Positions 1-8,801 of a stretch of 64,000 bases of DNA are shown here, one piece after another. Under the pieces are notes generated by a model that did no database searches, was not told where the DNA came from, and saw nothing but the letters and a program-made list of their open reading frames with translations. Position numbers and translations under genes: made by a program. Position 1 is the stretch's first letter. The number at the start of each line of letters is the position of its first letter. This stretch comes from Scalesia atractyloides (taxonomy: Eukaryota; Streptophyta; Magnoliopsida; Asterales; Asteraceae): contig CAMTDV010000018.1 in assembly GCA_947069175.1 (NCBI GenBank), positions 40,808,869 to 40,872,868 on the forward strand, in the 5' to 3' direction.

Positions 1-36
1 TTATTAACGTGTCTTTAAAAACACTTTATTAATCCC

Positions 37-200
37 TTATTTATTTATTTATTTATTTATTTTGAACAGCCAACAAAATCGGATATATTATTTCAACCGT
101 TGTATTAACAATTGTTAATCACAGCCAACATACATACACACAGAGAAACATAAACACACAAAGTACAACTTGGCGTTATTACTCCCACACCAAGCATACA
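37..200 (-). other. LINE 3' untranslated region and TTTA-repeat tail
   Basis: Just left of the last LINE stop codon (201-203 on the complement) lie about 140 bases without coding sign. They end in a run of TTTA units at about 37-64. Read on the minus strand this is an AAAT-type 3' tail, as plant L1-type LINEs often have. Positions 1-36 would be flanking DNA. The assignment follows from orientation and position; the matching target duplication could not be found by eye. Confidence 0.5.
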
Positions 201-506
201 TCAGATACCCAAAGCTGTTGCACCAAAATCAGACCACTGATTCCAAGTCAACAAGGACTTTTTTGCTTTAATTTTATACCACATAAAGCTCGCCGCTTTA
301 ATTTCCTCAAAAACATTATGGCGTCATGGTTATTTTTTGTTAAAAACTAAGTAGTTTCGGCTTCACCAAATGCACCACACTACCGTTTGCATGACCATAT
401 AAACGACCCTTTTCCCACTTAACCGAGCCACTGACATGCTGATGAAATTGCATCAGATCCTTACGTTCCAGTAGAAAGATTGAGTTGACTCTCACCCATT
501 TGCTGA
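201..506 (-). pseudogene. LINE ORF2 C-terminal segment (part 4 of 4)
   Basis: Minus-strand reading across the gctga duplication continues the zinc-binding C-terminal domain that resumes at 21665. The segment starts at residues VSKWVRV and reads on to DLMQFHQHVSGS. It then slips one frame and ends in residues resembling plant LINE ORF2 termini (for example VWCIW and FEEIKAASFMW) before the stop at 201-203. In this family the C-terminal region follows the reverse transcriptase and a cysteine/histidine-rich motif; its precise role is unclear. The frameshift and stops show that the copy is dead. The break at 506 was made by insertion of gypsy element A. Confidence 0.72.
502..506. repeat. Target site duplication of element A (gctga; pair at 21660-21664)
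   Basis: The five bases before the left LTR of A (502-506) and after its right LTR (21660-21664) are both gctga. Removing A and one copy restores a readable LINE frame, which supports the boundaries independently. Confidence 0.93.
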
Positions 507-2988
507 TGTCACACCGCAACCGATGGTGGAATCATCGAGGCGGGACGAAAGAGATTGCTCATTGCTCATTGCTCATAATGCTAATTGCGACAATATTTAA
601 TTAAACCGGATTTTATTTCGTAAGTAAAATATTTAAGTACAATACATGGAAATTCAAATACAACAATAATCAAGGCAAAATTTGATACAACAATTATAAA
701 CCTAACGTCTGTGTGTGTATCTAGTCATAAAAAATACTCCCATGGCATCATCATCATCCACTTGTAACATGTTTTAAAATAGAGTTCAATGCAAAAGCAA
801 AGACGAGTACACAAGTTTGGTGAATACATAGCATAGGTATAAAATGTATAACTCGAATCCACATGGTAATTGTAAGCAAAGAATATACTAATCATGCAAT
901 ACTAGATCAAACCCAAGTTTCCACAAAAGTTTACGAGATCGAGCTTCCCTTGTCGCAAATACGACAAGACTAAAATGAGTATGATAATCATAACATAACC
1001 CCGACGGGTGGTGTGCTACTCCTTTAACGCTATATATGTCAAGTTGGACTAGATTAGTTAATGATCGAGCATGTATAATTCTAGCATGTGTCTAAGCATA
1101 ACAAGCATCATGTATTAAGGATTGAGTATGTAAAAGCATGAATTTGTGATAAGTAAACATATTACAACCCAAAAATGAGAAAGCAGTAAATGGGTCGAGT
1201 GTACTCACGGTTTTGCTAAAGTGTTCCACTTAGAGAAATCCCGCAAGCTTGTTGTGATTAGGGTTTGGCACCTTGTCCTTCTACAAGAAGAACGTAGGTA
1301 TGAGTATGAGTTTTGACAGAAGATTTGGATTATCGAGCATGATTACGGAAATAAGAATAAAGTATTATGGTATGAAATTAATCACTAAGGTATAGCCCTT
1401 GTTCTTGACACTATGATAACCCGAATGGGTTTGATGTGATTTCATAGGTTCGAGACCTATTACAATCATGACAAGGAACTACACACTTTAGTGATAAAAC
1501 TTATTAACTTGATAGGTGATCATGTATTCATTATCAAGGTTTCGGTTTGATATATTATATAGTCCATAGATTTGTATATAGTTATATAGTCATGTAGGAG
1601 GTGGGTGGATGAACCATCCACTTTGGAACCTCTTAGTGTCATGTAAGTCAAGTAGGAGGTGGGAGGATTAACCATCCACTTTAGAACCTCGATTGGATTC
1701 ACCACCACACAAGTGTCATAGACACAAGGAGGGTCAAGAACAATAGTATTGCCAAGAATGTAAATATGGTCACTATACCAAGTAGCCAAGTGAGCTACAA
1801 CCCGGGGAACCAACGTCGACACAAATTGAAGGCTAGGCAGGGTTGTGTCACTTTACAACTAGCAAACTATCTTGGGATAATGATGAAGAAAACATCAAGT
1901 GATGTGTGGTCTTATGTCTAGGATAGCCCAAGCTAACCAAGGTAGACACACTATCAATAAGCTCTTGGCTTGGCATCACTTGTGAGCTTAAGCTCTTAGA
2001 AAACAGAAAGTTTAGGGTGTCTAAACAGCCCTTAGCTCATGTAAACAAACTTGGTTTGGCTTTACTAACCATAAACTTGGTTAGGAGCTTAAGAACACAA
2101 GGTTGTATAAGGTAAAACATAAGTTTATAAAAGTTTGAAATCAAACAGAAAGTTTGGAGCCCTTTAGGTGAATATCCAGGTCTGGATTCTCCAAGCAGAA
2201 TCCGTGGACTCAAACCTAGGGTTAATCCAAGTATGTAGGAAGAAGAACGGGGTCATTTCGTTAAGAAGTGAGCAAGTTATGCTCACTTTAGTGGATGAGG
2301 TACAATCTGCCCGCATTCTTATGTTGCAAGTGTTCTTGAGATGATTTGAGAGTGATTTAGGAAGGATTGGAGGGTTGTAAAATTGGAAAATGGCTTGGAT
2401 TAGTGGAGGTATTTATAAGGAAGAGTTCGGAGGTTGTTGGAGGTGTTTAATGGGGGTTTAGAAGTGATTGGGTGAGGTGGCGATGTGTGGATCCGTGCAA
2501 ATTTGTGAGCCAAAACAATCTGTCCCACCTAGACACCATATGCAGACTGCAACCACATCCCCATGCGGTTCGCATGGGCCGGGTCAGGACCACAATTTTA
2601 TTTTTTTGTTGTTTTGTTGATTGGTGACTGGTTTTAGTGTCATTTTATGTTATTTTATGAACAACCAAGGTATTCTAAGCATATGGAACATGTTATAATG
2701 TATATGTACGTATAAATTGAACGAGATCGAGTATAAATGTCAAGTATAATGTATGTATGAAGCATAAATGTCACGCATTTGCAAGTGTGTCACGTTTTCG
2801 AGTATGACCAACATGTATGTATGATTAAGTATAACAAGTATAGAGATAAAAGTATATTCCATTATGATTCAAATCCCGATTACAAAGGTTACAAAGAAAA
2901 TGAGAATACGAGATATAATGGTTTCCGAAAATCGCAATACAAGTCTAGCTTTCTAAATATGGAAAGTATCAAAAAGCGATGCGTTACA
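507..2988 (-). mobile_element. Element A 3' LTR (left copy, 2482 bp)
   Basis: It pairs with 19345-21659. Read on the minus strand, a TATA box (cttataaatacc, about 2409-2420) lies some 140 bases downstream of a 19-base palindrome (2560-2578). The left copy carries about 165 bases (roughly 1305-1470) that the right copy lacks. A repeated block around 1595-1690 holds two versions of a segment with inverted ggtgg/ccatcc words. A 100-codon open frame at 1520-1822 occurs in both LTRs and is not taken as a gene. Confidence 0.92.
2560..2578. promoter_or_regulatory. Palindrome upstream of TATA in element A 3' LTR
   Basis: The palindrome CCCATGCGG-T-TCGCATGGG has nine-base arms with one mismatch and a single central base. 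Its partner in the 5' LTR (21236-21254) is perfect. A related half-palindrome (tgcagactgca, the decayed form of tgcggaccgca) lies about 20 bases away at 2541. It lies on the U3 side of the minus-strand TATA box. Confidence 0.7.
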
Positions 2989-3024
2989 GTCTCCCCTCCT
3001 TTAGGAAATTTCGTCTAGAAATTT
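2989..3024 (-). promoter_or_regulatory. Element A polypurine tract and adjacent hairpin
   Basis: Directly inside the 3' LTR, the minus strand reads a purine-rich tract (cctaaaggaggggagac) ending at the LTR edge. This is the expected site of plus-strand DNA priming. At 3006-3024 an inverted repeat, AAATTTCG-TCT-AGAAATTT, abuts it. Equivalent hairpins precede the tract in elements B, D and E. Confidence 0.78.
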
Positions 3025-3059
3025 AGGAAGATGCAACGAAGAGATGCGAATACTTAATC

Positions 3060-4555
3060 TTTATATCACTTTCGAGTTCCTAAGTAAATTCAGCGCCACG
3101 TTTCCCTTCCCATCGAACCTTGACGATAGGGATTCGACTGCGCCTTAGTTGCTTGATTCCTCGTTCCATGATTTCGACCGGCTTTTCCAAGAAATGCAAT
3201 GTCTCGTTGATTTGAAGATCTTCGAGTGGAACTTGAAGTCCTTCTTCGGCTAGACATTTCTTTAGGTTGGAAACATGAAACACGGTATGAACATTGTTGA
3301 GCGCTTGTGGTAGGTCCAGTCGATATGCTACCTTGCCAATCCTTTCAAGAATCTTGAAAGGACCTACGTTGCGATGAGCGAGTTTGCCTTTCTTACCAAA
3401 ATGAACAACACCCTTCCAAGGGATACCTTGAGAAGTACTTGATCACTAACATTAAATTCCAAAGGTTTGCGTCTCTTGTCTGCGTAAGTCTTTTGACGAC
3501 TTCGAGCTTTGAGGAGGTTATCATGGATTTGTAAGATCTTGTCCGTCGTCTCTTGTATTAATTCGGGACCGGTGATCTGAACATCTCCAATCTCGTGCCA
3601 ACAAATAGGCGAACGACACTTACGACCATACAATGCTTCAAATGGAGCCATTTGAATACTGGCGTGATAACTATTATTGTACGAGAATTCTACCAACGGT
3701 AAGTGCGAATCCCAATTGCCGCCAAAATCATTTATGCAAGAACGAAGCATATCTTCCAAAGTTTGGACTGTACGCTCGGTTTGACCATCAGACTGAGGAT
3801 GAAAAGTGGTGCTAAGGTTAAGACGAGTGCCAAGGGTGGATTGAAATGTTTGCCAAAGGCGGGAGGTGAAACGAGCATCGCAATCAGAGATAATATTGAG
3901 AGGAGTACCATGACGACTGATGACTTCATCCGTGTAGATACGAGCCAATTTCTCGACTTTGTAATCTTCACGAATGGTGAGGAAATGAGAGGATTTGGTC
4001 AATCGGTCAATGATAACCCAGATGCTGTCATGACCAGACGAGGTACGAGGTAACTTAGTGATAAAATCTATGGCAATGCTCTCCCACTTCTAGACAAGGA
4101 CTTCTGGTTGTTCGAGCAAAACAGAGGGACGTTGATGTTCGGCCTTGACTTTGGAACACGTAAGACACTTGGAGACATAAAGGGCGATATCTTTCTTCAT
4201 CCTAGGCCACCAATAAGATGCTCGAAGATCATGATACATCTTGTCGGCGCCAGGATGAATGGAGTATCGAGATTTGTGGGCTTCATCCATTAAAGTGTTT
4301 CGAAGGTTGAGACGATCGGGAACCCAAATGCGACCATGGTAGTAAAGAATACCATTGGGCTTAGCTTCGAGTGGGTTTTCGACTCCACAATTCAACTCGT
4401 TAGAGAGGTTACCCTTGTTAATAACGACAAATTGTGCTTGGCGAATTAACTCGTGAAGTTTCCCCATGATTTGGTAGCAACGAATACTCTTAACACGAGT
4501 CTTACAACTGAGTGCATCGGCCACAACATTCGCCTTACCAGGATGGTAGCGATGT
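3060..4555 (-). pseudogene. Element A integrase and chromodomain-like tail
   Basis: Minus strand, in pieces. The N-terminal HHCC zinc motif is recognisable (HPGADKMYHDLR ... CLTCSKVKAEHQ at about 4130-4290). The core follows with IISDCDARFTS and HPQSDGQTERT at about 3770-3920; the usual SDRD is changed to SDCD. Then come the EFNVSDQVLLKVS region and, after a frame break near 3420, FHVSNLKKCLAEE and a tail RSRIPIVKVRWEGKRG. That tail matches the chromodomain-like end of element B and stops early at about 3080. Integrase would insert the DNA copy, and chromodomain tails of related elements steer insertion to chromatin. Internal frame breaks rule out function. Confidence 0.85.
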
Positions 4556-6157
4556 TACAGTCGTTGTCGTTTAACAATTCTACCCAACGACGTTGACGCA
4601 TTTTGAGTTCCTTTTGATGAAAGATATGTTGGAGGCTCTTGTGGTCGGTGAAGACCGTACACTTCGTACCATAAAGTTAGTGTCGCTAAATCTTTAATGC
4701 AAAAACAACTACACCAAGTTCAAGGTCGTGCAGTATAGTTTTTCTCATGTATTTTGAGTTGTCTCGACGTGTAGGCGATGACCTTGTCCCGTTGCATAAG
4801 AACGCAACCAAGACCTTGGTTTGAAGCATCGTAATACATGATGAAATCGTCATTTCCATCGGGGAGTGTAACGATAGGAGCATTACAAAGCATGTCCTTG
4901 AGGGTTTGAAAAGACTCCTCTTGTTCGGGACCCCAAACAAAAAGGTTTATCTTTTTGGGTCAAATACGTTAAAGGAACAGTGATTTTAGAAAAGTTCAAG
5001 ATGAAGCGACGATAGTAACCAGCTAGGCCAAGGAACGAACGAATTTCAGAAGGCGATTTAGGTGCGATCCAATTCTTCACAACTTCTATCTTTGCGGGGT
5101 CAACGTGAATACCGAGTTCATTGACGGTGTGACCAAGGAATTGAACCTCTTTTAGCCAAAATTCACACTTGGAGAATTTGGCATAAAGACGTTCGGTTCG
5201 CAAAAGCTAAAGGATAAGTTGCAAATGTCGCCCATGTTCTTCTTTCGTCTTGGAGTAGATGAGAATATCGTCGATAAATATGATTTCGAATTGATCGAGG
5301 AAAGGTTTACACACGCGGTTCATGAGGTCCATGAACACTGCAGGCACATTGGTCAAACCAAAAGACATGACCACGAACTTGTAGTGTCCGTAACGTGTGC
5401 GGAAAGCAGTTTTAGGTACATCTCCCTCGAAAACTCGAAGTTGATGATAGCCAGAACGGAGATCGATTTTCGAGAAACAAATCGCACCTTGAAGTTGATC
5501 GAAGAGGTCATCAATACGAGGAAGAGGATATCGGTTTTTGACTGTAAGTTTGTTGAGTTTGCGATAGTCGATACACATCCGAAAGGATCCATCTTTCTTC
5601 TTGATGAATAAAAAGAGAGCGCCCAAGGAGAAGTACTAGGGCATATAAAGCCTTTATCAAGAAGCTCTTGAAGTTGGCTCGATAACTCTTGCATCTCCGA
5701 AGGTGCTAAACGATAGGGAGCCTTCGCAACAGGAGTTGCGCCAGGGATGAGGTCAATACGAAAGTCAACAGATTGAGGAGGCGGAGGACCAGGAAGATCC
5801 TCGGGAAAGACATCGGGGAAATCGCAAACGACAGAACGTCACTTACACTCGGACCCTTGTCTTTCTTTTCCACAACGTGGGCTAGAAAGGCGAAGTATTC
5901 CTTGCGCAAGTATTTGTTTCTTTGAATACACGACATAAGCTTAAGACCTTTAGAAGGTTTCTTGCCATAGACGTGTAATGGATTGTTGTTAGGAAGGGGA
6001 AGGCGAATGAACTTCTCGGAACAGACAACTTCAGAATGGACTCGCCTAAGCCAGTCCATACCTACTATGATATAAAAGCTTCCCAATTGCATGGGAATGA
6101 GGTCAATATAAAACGTATGATCATTAAGATTCAAAGAGCAATTAGAAAGGACGGAAT
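4556..6157 (-). pseudogene. Element A protease end, reverse transcriptase and RNase H
   Basis: Minus strand. It begins at the B insertion with the end of the protease region (SVLSNCSLNL ... LGSFYIIVGMDWL, about 6040-6160). A proline-rich linker leads into the RT: RMCIDYRKLNKL, KIDLRSGYHQLR, then the catalytic FIDDILIYS at about 5250-5280. The connection and RNase H follow (GLAGYYRRF, with degraded RNase H at 4690-4880). At least four frame changes are needed between 4556 and 6157. RT and RNase H would copy element RNA to DNA in virus-like particles. The protease upstream continues on the far side of B at 16899. Confidence 0.86.
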
Positions 6158-6162
6158 CAACT
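6158..6162. repeat. Target site duplication of element B (tcaac; pair at 16894-16898)
   Basis: Perfect five-base direct repeats flank B exactly at its TG...CA ends. Joining 6157 to 16899 minus one copy restores the protease reading of element A, so B landed in A's protease region. Confidence 0.96.
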
Positions 6163-6599
6163 GTCACACCCCGACCCGCAGCGGAATAAGAGTCGGGGCA
6201 TAATTGCGTTATCACCAAAGCTCATGATGTTTACTAATATGTTTCATATTTATTAAATTCAAAATTTCATCTTCAATATTCCAAACAAGTTCATACAATT
6301 ACAAGGAAAAAGTAACTAAATAAACAATCCAAAACCTAAACCGATTTATTCTTCTAAGCCGTCCTACATGTTTCTTGCTGCAACTGGATCACCTGTATCA
6401 TGTGTAAAAAATGGGAGTTTTTGGGTCAACAAAAGTTGGCGAGTGAACCTTGTTAGAAAACATTTATAATTGATTTCTTGTTGTATTTAATATGGAAAAA
6501 TTGTGCAATAATCATATGTGAGCAAACGTAAATAATCATACAATAACATACAATAACAAACCACCTTGCATGAATATATGACATGAATGATAATGTAAA

Positions 6600-6765
6600 T
6601 GTTGGCAACGTCACGTTCCGCTCATAGGTAATGGGGAACGGAAGGCCTATGATGATGTATGTGCGATCAAGGCTCAATCAAACGGAGCCGATCGTATGTT
6701 GGCAACGCCTCGTTCACGCTCATAGGTAATGGGGAACAGACGGCCTATGATGATGTATGTACTAA
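6600..6765. repeat. Tandem repeat in element B LTR (right copy 14705-14892)
   Basis: Two units share tgttggcaacg, then ctcataggtaatgggga, then cggcctatgatgatgtatg. The right LTR copy has an extra partial unit at about 14840-14865, which accounts for most of the 22-base length difference between the LTRs. This is replication or recombination slippage after or during insertion. Confidence 0.85.
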
Positions 6766-7255
6766 AAATGATAAATTTAATCTAAACATTAACCACACAA
6801 ACAGTTGATACATATTGAATACACATTTGATCATTGATATGATGGATGCACAAGTGTTTAAATGTAATAAATAATAAGACACATGATACACCCCAAAAAG
6901 TGCTTAAAACGGGGAATTTGTAGAGATTCACTCACATTGGGTGCGTTCGGTTGATGATGTTGAATGCGCACAAGTTTAGAGGGTTGATCGACGAGGAATA
7001 ATTAACCTAAATAATAACGAAAAGGTACGGTAAGTAAGTGGATTTTATTAACAATTTTAATAGGATTTTTAGATATATTTTTGTGAGTTTAAGGTCATTT
7101 TCTAACTTTAAAATATTATTTTTAAGTGTTTTTAATTGATTTTTAAATTAAATAAATAAATAAAAATATAAAAAAAATTGTTGACTTTTTGGGTTGACCG
7201 TTGACCGTTGACCATTGACTTTGACTGTTCACCGGTTCGGACCTTGTATTTGTTT

Positions 7256-7327
7256 GCGCTGAGTGAGGTTCGAACTTGTGACCTCTCGTACGTGTGCACG
7301 CAGCTCTACCAACTGAGCTACGTGTCT
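7256..7327 (-). other. tRNA-like module T1 in element B LTR
   Basis: On the minus strand a 72-base stretch follows tRNA numbering. It has an A-box-like tagctcagttgg and a perfect D-arm (GCTC, loop AGTTGGTA, GAGC). The variable loop is AGGTC and the T-loop TTCGAAC sits in a B-box-like gttcgaacc. The anticodon stem does not pair, position 33 is not T, and the T-stem has decayed, so it is not a working tRNA. It could still hold an internal Pol III promoter. No 3' T-run was identified directly after it. Confidence 0.72.
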
Positions 7328-7423
7328 AACACGAAATATTTCTGTTTTTAATTATATTTATATACTATTTAATTTATTCCGAATTCATTTATTTTAAAAA
7401 GAATTTTAATTATGTCGAACCGG

Positions 7424-7497
7424 TGCACATAACAGGTCTCGAACCCGGGACCCGTTGTTTAACACTGCACACAGTCCACCGCTGGACTGTGTGTCTA
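7424..7497 (-). other. tRNA-like module T2 in element B LTR
   Basis: Minus strand. The D-arm is GTCC-AGCGGT-GGAC, embedded in a longer hairpin (cacacagtcca / tggactgtgtg). The T-arm around gggttcgagacc keeps four of five stem pairs and has a canonical TTCGAGA loop. Spacing between the two boxes fits a tRNA gene. The central part is A/T-rich and does not form a clear anticodon arm. Confidence 0.62.
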
Positions 7498-7595
7498 ACC
7501 TGGTTAAAATACTGGTTTTTATTAAACTTAACATCTTACAGTGAATTAATACGATTCGGTTTAAAAAGAAGATTTTTATTTCAGAGGATAGGGTC

Positions 7596-7665
7596 GTGTC
7601 AGGGATCGAACTCGAGACGTGTGCTGTGTGTTTGCACACAGTCCACCGCTGGACTGTGTGTCTAA
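7596..7665 (-). other. tRNA-like module T3 in element B LTR
   Basis: Minus strand. It has the same D-arm hairpin as T2 (gtccagcggtggac) and a B-box-like gagttcgatccc. T2 and T3 share their 5' halves almost base for base but have different middle and 3' parts. They therefore look like duplicated and diverged units about 170 bases apart. Confidence 0.62.
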
Positions 7666-8505
7666 CCCGGTTTAATATCTTGTTTTAATTAAACTTATAC
7701 ATTAGGTTCGACTTCATCTTCTTCGTTCAAAGGCACATACAACGATATTCGACAGTTCTTGATTAATTCGATTAACGAACATATAAATGATTAAAATGTA
7801 ATGGACAAAGAAGGTTTTGGAAATGAATGTACCGGAAAGATGGTTTTTTCTCAGAACTCCGGCAAAGTCGTCGGCTCTGTTTTATGAACTCCGTCTGAGC
7901 GGACCAATTAACAGTTTTTATTAACTAATTGTGAAATTGAGTGACTAAACAAGAGTTATCAGAGAGTTTAGATACTCATACCGATTCACAGCGTGATTTC
8001 GGAATTTTCAGAAATTTTCCGGCGGTTGCAGATTATCTGGTATCGTCGCCTGGAACCGATTCTGATTGAAGGTTTTGAGTTAGTCTAAGTCTAACAATAG
8101 ATAGAAGATGAAAGAATTGAGAACTTTACCGTTTCGATGAATGTCACGGTTTTCCGGCGAAAGTCCGGCAATTTCAGAAAGCGTTTCCGACGAACAGAAA
8201 ATAGAGCGAAAGTGAAATTGGAGGTTCTGTGAGTGTTTCTGAGTTGCGAGATAATGATATTGATAGAGTAAATCAGGAAGTAAATGATTTCGGTTTTCAA
8301 CTCCCAAAATCATATGAATCGAAACAATAAAGACTGAATTTGATTAAGAACGTGGGTCGTAATGGTTTCATCGGTTATAATCAGTAATAGCGATCACTCA
8401 AACGTCTTGAAAGTTGAAAGCCGATGATCGGTTTCAGTTTTGGCGCAAACAGATAGATTCACGGGTGAACTTAAGGTTTTATTTGTTTCCTTGATTACAC
8501 AAAAG

Positions 8506-8592
8506 AACTAAGTGGCGGAGTGGTTAAATGTTTGCTGATTAAATCTTCCGGCTGACCCGGGTTCGAAACCTGGCAGCTTGATTTCTTTTTTA
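8506..8592 (+). other. tRNA-like module T4 (Ser/Leu-type) with T-run
   Basis: Plus strand, opposite to T1-T3. The A-box-like tggcggagtggttaaa resembles class II (Ser/Leu) tRNA starts. A perfect five-pair T-arm surrounds TTCGAAA in cccgggttcgaaacctgg. A run of T (8585-8592) follows within ten bases, as a Pol III terminator would. The acceptor stem does not pair well. This module is complete enough to be a transcription unit, though no longer a tRNA. Confidence 0.7.
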
Positions 8593-8765
8593 TTCACTTT
8601 ATTTTTACTTTTTAACAATTTAAGTTTCCATATTCTAATATGTTTATTAGTTATGTATTGTTTAAAATTAAAATGGGCATTAAATAAGCAACGAAAAATT
8701 GAAACTGATTATTCGATTAATAAACGAAGCGGGTTTTGAAAACCCGTTTTTCGACGGATGTTACA

Positions 8766-8801
8766 GTATCCCCTACTTTTAGAAATTTCGTCCCGAAATT
8801 T
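8766..8801 (-). promoter_or_regulatory. Element B polypurine tract and adjacent palindrome
   Basis: Minus strand: ctaaaagtaggggatac abuts the LTR end, the plus-strand priming site. Next to it (8783-8801) lies a perfect inverted repeat with eight-base arms, AAATTTCG-TCC-CGAAATTT, overlapping the pol stop codon region. Confidence 0.85.

Larger units (their letters stand above)
6163..8765 (-). mobile_element. Element B 3' LTR (left copy, 2603 bp)
   Basis: It begins tgtcacacccc at 6163 and ends tgttaca at 8765, with the polypurine tract just outside. It contains a tandem repeat (about 6600-6765) and four tRNA-like modules (7256-7327, 7424-7497, 7596-7665 on the minus strand; 8506-8592 on the plus strand). 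It also has a run of ttgaccgttgacc words near 7195-7225. No coding region is seen. Confidence 0.95.

Noticed and set aside
1520..1822. A 100-codon minus-strand open frame, present again at 20206-20508
   Set aside because: It lies in both LTRs of element A, so its duplication follows from the LTR pair. It runs through repeated ccatccacttt text and resembles no known protein.
7256..7327. A genuine host tRNA gene
   Set aside because: The anticodon stem does not pair, position 33 is not T and the T-stem is degraded. It is also duplicated as part of the LTR.
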